Source: Mytilus edulis
Lineage: Eukaryota > Mollusca > Bivalvia > Mytilida > Mytilidae
Direction of reading: 5' to 3'
DNA: 64,000 nucleotides
Assembly: GCF_963676685.1 (NCBI RefSeq)
Contig: NC_092349.1
Span: forward strand, 81,604,604-81,668,603
A model generated the notes under the pieces. That model was given only the letters and a program-made list of their open reading frames with translations, did not search any database and had not been told where the DNA came from. Position numbers and translations under genes: made by a program. Within the stretch, counting starts at the first letter, position 1, and every line of letters starts with the position of its first letter. Shown piece after piece: positions 23,058 to 34,900 of the stretch.

Positions 23058-24671
23058 GAGTTGACAGACAAGTGATTATTGTAGAAGAACTACTGGGGTA
23101 CTTTGAACACTCTTCCAATAAATCCAAAATAACAAACTTCTTTGACTGCATTTCCACTAAGTCCCTAGTTAAAAGCAACTTTGACTGCTTGGCCACCAAG
23201 TCTCTTATTACAAAAAAATTGACTGCTTGCCCACCATGTCGCAAATTACAACCTTCTTTGACCACTCGGCCACCAAGTCGGCCACCAAGTCCGCAATTAC
23301 AAAATACTTTGAATGCTTGGCCACTTAGTCCCCAATTACAAAATAACTTGTCCACCAAGTCCCCAAAATACAAACTACCTTGACCACTGTGCCAACAAGT
23401 CCTCAAAATACAAACTACTGTGACCACTCTGACACCAAGTCCCCAAATACAAACTACCTTGACCACTGTGCCAACAAGTCCCCAAAATACAAACTACTGT
23501 GACCACTCTGACACCAAGTCCCCAAATACAAACTACCTTGACCAGTTGGCCACTAAGTCCCTAATTACAAACTACTTTGACCACTTGGCCATCAATTCCC
23601 CTAAATACAAACTAATTTGACCACTCTGCCACCAAGTTCCCCAAATACAAACTACTTTAACCACTCTGCCACCAAGTCCCCAAATATAAACTACCTAGAC
23701 TAGTTGGCCTTCAAGTCACAAGATACAAACTACTTTGACCACTCTGCCACATAGTCCCCAAAATACAAACTACTGTGACCACTCTGACACTAAGTCCCTA
23801 ATTACAAACTACTTTGACCACTTGGCTATCAATTCCCATAAATACAAACTAATTTGACCACTCTGCCACCAAGTTCCCCAAATACAAACTACTTTAACCA
23901 CTCTGCCACCAAGTCCCCAAATACAAACTACCTTGACTAGTTGGCCTTCAAGTCACAAGATACAAACTACTTTGACCACTCTGCCACATAGTCCCCAAAT
24001 AGGAACTACTTTGACCCCTTGGCCACTAAGTCCCTGATTACAAACTGCCTTGACCAGTTCACCACCAAGTCCCCTAAATTCAAACTACTTTAAACACTCT
24101 GTCAAAAAGTCCCTAAATACAAACTACCTTGACCAGTTGACCACCTATTCCCCAAATACAAACCAAGTAGACCACTCTGCCACCTAGTCCCCATATATAA
24201 ACTACTTTGACCACTCAGCTACCAAGTCTCAAATTGCAAATTATTTTGAACACTTGGCCACCAAATCCTCCAAATACAAACTAATTTGACCACACTGCCA
24301 CCAAGTCCCCCAAATACAAACTACTTTAACCTCTTTGCCACCAAGTCCCCAAATACAAACTACCTTGACCAGTTGATCACCAAGTCATCAAATACCAACT
24401 ACTTTGACAACACTGCCACCAAGTCCCAAAATAGGAACTACTTTGACCCCTTGGCCACTAAGTCCCTGATTACAAACTACCTTGACCACTCTGTCACCAT
24501 GTCCCCATATACAAACAACTTTGTCAACTCAGCCACCAATACTCCAATTACAAATTACTATGACAACTCAGTCACCATGTCCCAAAATACAAACTGCTTT
24601 GACCACTCAGGTCACCAAGTCCCAAAATACAAACTACTTTGACCACTTAGCCACTCAAAGTCCTCAAATAC

Positions 24672-24760
24672 ATAAAATTGAAAATGGAAATGGGGAATGT
24701 GTCAAAGAGACAACAACCCGAACATAGAAAAAACAACAGCAGAAGGTCACCAACAAGTCT
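24672..24760 (-). repeat. SINE-like family A fragment inside the minisatellite
   Basis: 'aaattgaaaatggaaatggg', 'gtgtcaaagagacaacaac' and 'cagcagaaggtcaccaa' match the right end of family A in minus orientation. Satellite units resume directly after it. Confidence 0.8.
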
Positions 24761-25106
24761 TTGTACAAACTACTTTTACCACTCAGTCACCAAATACAAA
24801 CTACTTTGACCACTTGACCATTAAGTCACCAAATACAAACTACTTTGACCACTTGACCATTAAGTCACCAAATACAAACTAATTTGACCACACTGCCACC
24901 AAGTCCCCCAAATACAAACTACTTTAACCTCTTTGCCACCAAGTCCCCAAATACAAACTACCTTGACCAGTTGGTCACCAAGTCACCAAATACAAACTAC
25001 TTTGACCACTTGGCCATTAAGTCCCCAAATACAAACTACTTTGACCACTCAGTCATCAAGTTCCCATATGCAAACTACTTTGACCAGTTAGCCACCAAGT
25101 CAACAA

Positions 25107-25385
25107 AGACAAACGCCGCATTTTTGCGCCTGTCCCAAGTCAGGAGCCTCTGGCCTTTGTTAGTCTTGTATTATTTTAATTTTAGTTTCTTGTGTATAAT
25201 TTGGAAATTAGTATGGCATTCATTATCACTGAACTAGTATATATTAGTTTAGGGGCCAGCTGAAGGACGCCTTTCGGGTGTGGGAATTGCTTGCTACATT
25301 GATGACCTTCTGCTGTTGTTTTTGCTATGATCGGGTTGTTGTCTCTTTGACACATTTCCCATTTCCATTCTCAATTTTTCAACCA
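25107..25385 (+). repeat. Near full-length SINE-like family A copy inside the minisatellite
   Basis: It runs from 'aacgccgcatttttgcgcct' and 'gtcccaagtcaggagcct' through 'gttagtcttgtattatttta', 'aggggccagctgaagg' and 'gttgtctctttgacac' to 'ccatttccattctcaattt'. This is the most complete copy in the window and defines the family order. No clear tRNA-like A/B boxes were identified, so 'SINE' describes size and dispersal only. Confidence 0.8.
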
Positions 25386-27887
25386 ATCGGTAACAAAGTC
25401 CTCAAATACAAACTACATTGACCACTCAGTGACCAAGTTCCCATATGCAAACTGCTTTGACCAATTGGTCACCAAGTCCACCAAACACAAACTACTTTGA
25501 CCACTTAGTCACCAAGTCCTCAAACACAAACTCCTTTGACCACTCGGTGACCAAGTTCCCAAATAAAAACTACTTTGACAACTTTCTCACCAAGTCTCCA
25601 AAATACCAACTACTTTGACCATTCGGTCACCAAGTCCCAAGCTACAAACTACTTTTACTTCTCAGTCACCAAGACCTCAAATACAAACTACTGTGATCAT
25701 TCAGTCATCAAGTCCCAAAATACGAACTACTGTGATCATTCAGTCAACAAGTCCCCAAATTCAAACTACTGTGATCATTCAGTCACCAAGTCCCCAAATA
25801 CAAACTACTGTAATCATTCAGTCACCAAGTCCCCAAATACAAACTACTGTGATCATTCAGTCACCAAGTCCAAAAATACAAACTACTGTGATCATTCAGT
25901 CACCAAGTCCCCAAATACAAACTACGGTGATCATTCAGTCAACAAGTCCCTAAATACAAACTACTGTAATCATTCAGTCACCAAGTCCCCAGATACAAAC
26001 TGCTATAATCATTCAGTCACCTAGTCCCCGAATACAAACTTCTGTGATCATTCAGTCAACAAATCCCCAAATACGAACTACTGTGATCATTCAGTCAACA
26101 AGTCCCCAAATTCAAACTACTGTGATCATTTAGTCACCAAGTCACCAAATACAAACTACTGTAATCATTCAGTCACCAAGTCCCCAAATACAAACTACTG
26201 TGATCATTCAGTCACCAAGTCCAAAAATACAAACTACTGTGATCATTCAGTCACCAAGTCCCCAAATACAAACTACGGTGATCATTCAGTCAACAAGTCC
26301 CAAAATACAAACTACTGTAATCATTCAGTCACCAAGTCCCCAAATACAAACTACTGTGATCATTCAGTCACCAAGTCCCCAAATACAAACTGCTGTGATC
26401 ATTCAGTCAACAAGTCCCCAAATACAAACTACTGTGATTATTCAGTCAACAAGTCCCCAAATACAAACTATTGTGATCATTCAGTCAACAAGTCCACAAA
26501 TACAAACTTCTTTGATCATTCAGTCACCAAGTCCGCAAATACAAACTGCTGTGATCATTCTGTCAACAAGTCCCCAAATACAAACTTCTATGATCATTCA
26601 GTCAACAAGCCTCCAAATACAAACTACTGTGATCATTCAGTCACCAAGTCCCCAAATACAAACTACTGTAACCATTCAGTCACCAAGTCCCCAGATACAA
26701 ACTGCTATAATCATTCAGTCACCTAGTCCCCGAATACAAACCTCTGTGATCATTCAGTCAACAAATCCCCAAATACAAACTACTGTGATCATTATGTCAA
26801 CAAGTCCCCAAATACAAACTACTTTGATCATTCAGTCACCAAGTCACCAAATACAAACTACTGTAATCATTCAGTCACCAAGTCCCCAAATACAAACTAC
26901 TGTGATCATTCAGTCACCAAGTCCCCAGATACAAACTGCTATAATCATTCAGTCACCTAGTCCCCGAATACAAACTTCTGTGATCATTCAGTCAACAAAT
27001 CCCCAAATACAAACTACTGTGATCATTATGTCAACAAGTCCCCAAATACAAACTACTTTGATCACTCAGTCACCAAATCCTCAAATATAAACTACTTTGA
27101 CCATGCACTCAGCAACCAAGTCTCAATTTACTAACTATTTTGACCACCAAATCCCCAAATACAAACTACATAGACCAGTTGGTCACCAAGTTATCAAATA
27201 CAAAACTGATTTTACCACTCTGTCACCAAGTCCCCAAATACAAACTTCCTTGACCAGTTGGCCACCAAGTCATCAAATACAAACAACTTTGACCACACTG
27301 CAACCAAGTCCACAAATAGGAACTACTTTGACCCCTTGGCCACTAAATCACTATTTACAAACTACCTTGACCACTTGGCCACCAATTCCCCAATATACAA
27401 ACTACTTTAAACACTCTGCCACCAAGTCCCTAAACACAAACTACATTGACTTGTTGGCCACCAAGTCCCCAAATGCAAACCAATTAGACCACTCTGCCAC
27501 CAAGTCCCCATATATAAACCACTTTGACCACTCAGCCACAAAGTCTCAAATTACAAACTACTTTGACCACTCAGTCACCAGGTTCCCATATGCAAACTGC
27601 TTTGACCAGTTGGCCACCAAGTCCTCAAATACAAGCTTCCTTGACCTCTCAGTCACCAAGTCTCCAAAATACAAATTACTATGACCACTCAGTCACCAGT
27701 CCTCAAATACAAACTTCTTTCACCACTTAATCACCAAGTTCCCTTCTTCAAACTGCTTTAACCAGTTGGCCATTGATTGCTTTGCCAACAAGTCCGCAAA
27801 TACAAACTACTTTGACCACTTGGCTACCAAATCACCTAATATAAATTACTTTGACCACTTGGCCACCAAGTCCACAAATACAAACTA

Positions 27888-28093
27888 CTGTAAATTTAGA
27901 AATTAATGCGAGGTCTTTATTATTACGAATAACGCGACATAGTTGTTAACACAATAATTATAACTCGCATTTTGTAATATTTTATCTGAATTAAGCAGGA
28001 CTTTTCTCAAAATTGTAAAAATTAAAATTGCATTCAAATTTAAAATGACAAAATCGAAATAATAAATGCATGCAATATTCTCTGAATTTACAG
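27888..28093. mobile_element. 206-bp inverted-repeat element inserted at TA in the minisatellite
   Basis: The ends CTGTAAATTTAGA and TCTGAATTTACAG are inverted. TA flanks both sides (27,886-27,887 and 28,094-28,095). Removing the element and one TA restores a normal satellite unit ('aaactactttgaccac'), so the target duplication is directly visible. The interior is AT-rich with no ORF. It is non-autonomous; its termini resemble those of the 14,980-16,251 element. Confidence 0.85.
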
Positions 28094-28255
28094 TACTTTG
28101 ACCACTTGGCCACCAAGTCCCCAAATAGAAACTACTTTGATAACTTTACCACAAGCCTCAAAATTCAAACTACTGCAACCACTTGGCAACCAAGTCCCCA
28201 ATTATAAACTACTTTGACCACTCGGTCAACAATTGCGCAAATTCAAAACCACTTT

Positions 28256-31200
28256 GACCCTTCACTTCACTAAATACAAACAAAGAGACTAAAAGAAGAG
28301 TTCTTAGATATTTCATTGTATTAAGAATTATTACAGTATATAAAAATGTACAAACAACAAGACTACAACATAACTGACAATTAGGGGGAAGGAATCAAAC
28401 TTGTGTAGTGAGTATTAGCATGCATCTAACATATTTTATTTTCTAATATACCAAATACAATTCAAAATATTCTTTTTTGTAATTAGGAAATATTTGATTT
28501 ATTCAAGTGAAAGAAATCTAAATTGTTTTTCTTTTTAGATGTTTTAGAAAAATCTATTAACAGAGTAAACATAAATAGATTGTTTTCTTTTTTAAAAAAA
28601 AATCTTTCAAAGTCTTTCTGGTATGTCATACTTAGTAATTCTGTAAGTTAATTCATAGTCATTGCTATATTCGTTACATACACTATATAGTTTGCAGATA
28701 GTATTATACAGTTATTATTTTAAAATTGCCGCCAACAGCTGACGTAGTTGATTACGTATTGACGACAAACAATATTCCTACGACTTTTGCCATTTGGGAA
28801 ATATAAGCTACTTGTCTTTAGAGATTTTCCACGATTAAAAATTTCATACATTTGTTCTTTGACATCTTAGCCAAAAGCTCAGTTGATAATAAACTACATA
28901 AGGATTCCTACTGTGCTCTACTTCCTATGTGCAACTTCAAAACTTTTGGGTCATTCGACGATCATTAAAGGTTTTTTTGGTCATTTTTTTTGTAATCCAG
29001 AATTAAAAGTATGAAAAAATTGTCCAGTTAGTTATAAATAACATAGTTTCCAGACATAGTTTCCAGCTAGATAATAACAATGGCAAATATTACAGCATTT
29101 ATTGGGTAGAACACAAATCTAGGGTGCTCGCATAAGGCAGCTTAACTGCCTAAAATGCCATCTTTGGTTCACTAGATGGGTGAATTTATTTGAATTATGG
29201 TCATCCTGGATATTTATAATATAATAGATCTAATTATTAAGCAATATCTTATTCATATCTATGAATTGATTTCATCAATAAACTGAATTAGAGTAAATGT
29301 TTAATTCATGTAGGTATATGCAAACGGTATATCTATTTACTTTTTTCTATTTAGACAACCTAGCAATCTTAATAAACAACAGAACATTTTACATCTTATA
29401 CACAAATAACACAACCTCCTATTATATACTATTTTTTAATCAAATTTTGATTTATCACTTAGAGAGGATAAATTAATACTGGTATCTAGGTAAGGTTCAG
29501 AAGACAAGAATAAGGGGTTGGGTGGTTACAATACTTATCAATAGGTCATATATTACATGGTTAAGTTGGACTGAGCTGCCACTATCTCCAAGTATGAATG
29601 ATTGGACATGGATTAAGCTTAAGTATAGTTTTTCAGTGTTAATTTTACATTTATGGGTCAGGTAACAGTTTTCTTTGAAATATTAATTACTTCTTCGTGT
29701 CTTGGAATCCTAATGTTTGGGAACTTTTATTTTTATTGAAAATCTATGTCAACTTCTTCAATAAATGTGATTCATAAGTCTTAGCACAATATTTACTGAT
29801 ACCCTGTAAATCCCTTTGTTAAAATATAACAAAATTCCTTTTTCAATTATAGCTTTTTTTATCAATGGATTTTTTAACAATATTTAAAACTTTGGATTTT
29901 TAGTACTTATATATATATTGTTTTACAACTTAATGATTATAATAAAGTATAATATAATGATCAGACACAGTTCAGCAGTAAATACTTCAAAATGGATCAT
30001 ATTGCTTTTTAATTTTTTTACATCTAGATCATGTGTTAAGAAGTGTGGTGGTATAAAGTAGCTACTCTCCAAACAATTCAAAGTAATGTCTGTTTATTCG
30101 TCTGGGTTTTCACAATTCTTAAACCTATAGTTACCCTTTTCTTATGACGAAACATATATATAAGTATTAATTAAGGATTAAAACAGCTAATATGACAAAA
30201 AATGTACAAAAAAAAGTGTACTTTCATCTATGATAATTATAATCTAAAACTACAAAGCATTCAAGGCATTTCTGGACTTATTTTCAAGTTCAAGTCTAGC
30301 AATTCAAGGTTAAAACTATGTAAATAGATAATTTCTATAAAAGTTTTAGGGGGGACTGTGGAAATAGTTTAACAAGTGTAGTAATTCAAATTAACAGCAT
30401 GATGACTCTATTCATTTTACATGAAATAAAAGAAAATTACTTATCTAAAAAGCTGGTGGGTGAAAGTTAATGCCATGAAGAATATCAACCCACCATGTAT
30501 AATTAAATATCAAAGTTAACTTTTATAAAATAAATGGTATACTCAATACTGCAAGTGAATACATACAATCTATGCATGCCGTCAAGTAAGAAATTATTAC
30601 ATTTGCCCTTAAATTATCTGTCTTTGAATGAATTATGCATAATAAAAAAAACAAGGTTATTCAAAAGCAGTTAGAAATGCATACTCAATAACATTTTCAT
30701 TAGTCTTGTTTTGCGAACTTCAGATTTATAAAGGCACGGTTTTTGATTGTAAAAGAAAGATTTACTATAATGTTTATCCTGTTACTATGGACAGTAATGA
30801 TACGTTGACTAGAAGGCAACCTAATAAGAACACTGCAGACCTATACTATACATATGTATGTATTTTGACTGAAAAGAAACACAGAAACACAGAAACACGA
30901 AATGTGATGACTACTTAGTATCTACTAACAGGTGCTACAATTAAAATGATTGTGAATAAATTAAAATGATGCATTGGAACATAGTACAAAAGTAGAAATA
31001 TCACTATCAATGTTAAAAGTCAGATTAATGGTCATGATGACAGAATAATTGGGTCAGGGCTCTATCTGCCACTAAAATCTAATAAAGGAGAACAATTTTG
31101 ACCACTTATTGCAATATCAGTAGTTATATAAAGTAAGTGTTGACCATGATCTCAATTTAACAACATAGTTAATGTACATCGTGAACAGGTTATATACAAA

Positions 31201-31939
31201 TAAAACAGGTATTTTTATGCGTTATAAATAGATATATACATATACATCGCATACTCATCAATGGTTTAAAATCTGGCATATTCACCAGTTTATACTTCAT
31301 ATAATTTAGAAATTATTAGATATATATTTTGCAAGAGGTAGATTTAGTCAAACAAGATATTTTCGAATTTTTGTTCTATTATTCCCTTATCAAAAAGTGG
31401 TTTTTTTTCTCATAAGTGATGAACTGAACTAGACAAGGGTAATTATAAAGAAGAATTCATTCCTTGTTTCTTTTTTCTTATTCAGCCTTAATATTTGTAA
31501 CAGATTTCATCATGCAAATCATGTGTAAATAATTGCATCATGAAAGCACATATGTAAATAATTGCATCATGTAAACACATATGTAAATAATTGCATCAAA
31601 TTCCAATCATGTAATCACATTCTGTTTATATTTGAAAAATTTAAAATATGTTTTAAAAAATGCAATCAAATGTTCTCAAAGTAATTCACACAGGCATGAT
31701 TTACAGGTAAAACTAACACCTACAGTAAAACTTAACATACTCTGTACATATGCAGAAACACAGGTTGCATATAATTTTAAGATCAAGCTTTTCATTACCA
31801 TTAAAATTGATAATAGTTTAAAACATTTAAAATTTCTTGATAAAAGTGAAATAAGTTATATACATGTAAAAGTATTAAGTCTTCTGGTTCACTTATTGAA
31901 GTCACTATAAATGGGTTTATAACAGGACTGGAAACCAGT
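28256..31939. other. AT-rich stretch downstream of FLOT2, nothing recognised
   Basis: About 3.7 kb without a supported gene or strong repeat. Part of it may be 3' UTR of FLOT2, which ends at 31,940 on the minus strand, but I could not pick a convincing polyadenylation site. Small direct repeats ('aattgcatcatg' and 'acatatgtaaataattgcat') occur near 31,520-31,600. The ORFs at 30,706 and 31,632 look like chance open frames. Confidence 0.4.
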
Positions 31940-34900
31940 CTAAGAAGTAGCTCCTGGTACCTTTGATAAAATCTGAAATAAAAAAAAAACCTTTGGTTCA
32001 GTTTCAATATTTAGATATTCAAAATGTGCATGAATAGGTTCAGAGTTTGTGCAAAACATATAATTACTTATTATTCATTATTATTTATTGAAACAGTTTG
32101 CTCCTAATGTGTTTAATCCTTGTAAAGAAGAATTTTGTAAATCTTCTTATTGAAACACTATTAAAGGCTTCACATTTTTGGTGAATAAAACAACACGATA
32201 CTGATCACTTAAATGTACACAGTGTATTGAAGATTGAAATAAGTGACAATTGTATGTATTTTTGCATGGCAACATTCTCTATTAAAAGAAACCTCAATCA
32301 GAATTATTTTAATTTGTGGAAATTGTAAATACTGAATGTTCTAATCTTTTTCAAGATGGATTTAATTCAAACATGATATGGCTGATGTGCATTGTATTGC
32401 TTAAGCTATAGATATCATGTATTTGTAAGTTCACCATATGTTTTGTAGAACTTTAAGGTGTCTAAGTCTTGTATACAATGGATTTTGCTCATTGTTGAAG
32501 TCTGTGTGGTGACCTACAGTTGTTAACTTCTAAATTATTTGGTCTCAATTGGAGAATTGTCTGATTAGCAACATACCTCTTATTTTTATACTTCCTTTCC
32601 ATTCAATGACTTCCTCTTTTAGATTGTCTTGTATTGATATGGTTTTTTAAAGAAAATGCCATTAAAATAAATGGGGAAGAGTAGGAAAGGACTTTCAAAA
32701 TATCCCTACAACCAAGAATCGTTTTTTTTTGATAATTTTTAATAATGGTAATAGACCCATACTGAAGTAAATGAAGAATGAGTCCAAATTGTAAATATGT
32801 AACAAAATCAGCAATTTTTCAATTTACAAAGGGACATAACTTGAGAACAGTGAAAGTGAGGACACCCAAATTCGATCTGTGCTTGGTGGTCATTTACATT
32901 GTGTATAAGCTTCATAACATTTGGTTGAGGCAAACTTAAGTTAGAGAAGGGAAACTAATTTGAGACATACATACAGACAGACAGACGTACAGATGGACAA
33001 CAGTAAAACTTAATGCCCCAACCGCCATGGCAGGGGTATTAAAACCACATGACCCACATTCCATAATTACTTTCCTTCCTACCCTCCCACATACATTTTA
33101 ATGGAATAGTTTTTTAAGTTTCATTCACCGAGTAATAGAACTAACCTTAGAGAGATCTACCCCAGTAAGAGCCTGGACTGCCGGTGGGAGCTGACTAACC
33201 AATTTGCTGACTTCACTTGTTGTTCTATCATCTCCAACCAAAACAATCTCATCTGTCTTTGATAATGGAGCTGATACTTCTGCAGCAACCTAAAAATCAT
33301 TGTCAAGGCAAAAAAATATTATATTGTTTGAAATTCACATCAGAGTATTACTCTTGTATTTTCATCAGGGGCACTCAATTCATTTAAAATTTATATTTCT
33401 TTTTTTAAAATTCGAAGAATAAAATATTTTCAATATTTTTCAGAACATGTTTTAAATTTCTTCATTTTGAGTTGTTGTTTTTATTTTACTACTTTTGTGT
33501 TTATTAACATGAATACATCTTTTTTAATGTACAATTTTAAATAAGGAAACAAAACAGTCTTTCTAATTTCTGTCCGCACACAAATAACTTTGTCATTACC
33601 TTTGGAAGGGTTTCCAAGACCAAAGACAACATGGCTGCCTCTCCATACTGTTTGTAAGCTGAAGCTTTCAGTCTCATTTTTTCTGCTTCGGCCTTCCCTA
33701 CAGCTTCAATAGCTTCGGCTTCTGATGCACCTATCAATCGAATCTTTTCAGCCTCAGCTCTGGCCTGCTCAACTGTCTGTGTCCTAGGTTTAAAACAAGA
33801 CAAATATATTTTGAATTCAGAAGAGACAATAAATTAGCAGTTTATCATAATACCATTACAAGTTGGTTGACTATCATGGAGTATATGTTTCATAGATGAC
33901 AAACTATGTTTTAATTATCTTAACTTATCCTTAACTGATATCACCCTTGGTTTTTTCATGAGGTTGAAGTTTCTCAATATTAAGTATTTACGTTGTGGTT
34001 TGTGTACTGTATTTGTCTTTTAATTGTTTTCAAATACATAAATTTCATTTAAAATCATGATATTTAAATCTTGATATCTTATGATAAAACTTTCTTTTTA
34101 CTAATCAGCTAAAATCGTTAATCTTTTTTGAGTAGCAAGGACAGATGTAAATTCAATCAAACATGTTCAACTTGAATATGCAGCAGTACAGATCTCCTCT
34201 GTATACCAGTCCTGTTTATTTTATCCAAAAGAGAGTCAAGTTGTTTATGTTTAGGCAGGAAATCTTGCTTACATCCTCTACATCTTTAAACAGTGCCTGA
34301 TTGACCTTAAATCCTAGCCTAAACACTGAAATTGGGATAGTATATTTATTTCTCAAATATCACCTAATTACTTCATGTTTATTTCCATTTTATTCCTCTT
34401 ATTTTTCCTTATTCTCATAAGCCTTTATTTTAACTTGTTCCCTAAAGTTTTATTTTACCTTGTTCCCTCAGCTATCAACCCATCTTATAAGCCCTTTTTT
34501 ACCTTATTCATATAAGCTTTACTTTACCTTGTTCCCTCAGCAATCAACTTCATCTTATAAGCCTAATTTTACCTCATTCCCTTAAGCTTGACTTTACCTT
34601 GTTCCCTCAGCAATCAACTCCATCTTATAAGCCTTATTTTACCTCATTCCCTTAAGCTTTACTTTACCTTGTTCCCTCAGCAATCAACTCCATCTTATAA
34701 GCCTTATTTTACCTCATTCCCTTAAGCTTTACTTACCTTGTTCCCTCAGCAATCAACTCCATCTTATAAGCATGTGCTTCAGCAGGTCGTTTAACAGTAG
34801 CTATTAATTCCTTCTCTTTTCTCAGAATTTCTTTTTCTTCAACATCAATTAATTTCCTTCTCTCTACTACTTCAATTTCTATTTCTTCAGCCCTGATTTT

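Larger units (their letters stand above)
23058..28255 (+). repeat. 5.2-kb minisatellite, strict 39-bp unit (~120 copies)
   Basis: The unit is roughly 'caccaagtccccaaatacaa' + 'actactttgaccactctgc'. The flanks (23.1-25.6 and 27.1-28.2 kb) are diverged. The core (about 25,680-27,100) is homogeneous with 'tgtgatcattcagt' at the unit end. A marker variant, 'ccagatacaaactgctataa', recurs at 25,989, 26,691 and 26,925. Those spacings are 702 and 234 bp, exactly 18 and 6 units, so there is higher-order structure. Because 39 is a multiple of 3, two forward frames stay open for long stretches; the longest is 296 codons at 26,200-27,090, with a 13-aa repeat 'SPSPQIQTTVIIQ'. The array is interrupted at 24,672-24,760, 25,107-25,385 and 27,888-28,093. 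I favour non-coding satellite. Confidence 0.95.

Noticed and set aside
26200-27090. 296-codon open frame as a repetitive secreted or structural protein gene
   Set aside because: The frame is open only because the 39-bp unit lacks stops in two frames. There is no start context, signal peptide, splice sites or codon bias visible, and neighbouring units carry stops and shifts.
23058-28255. CRISPR-like array
   Set aside because: Units are contiguous 39-bp repeats without unique spacers, and the genomic context is clearly animal.
31632-31910. 92-codon ORF just downstream of FLOT2
   Set aside because: AT-rich composition, no domain, and it lies where FLOT2 3' UTR is expected on the other strand.
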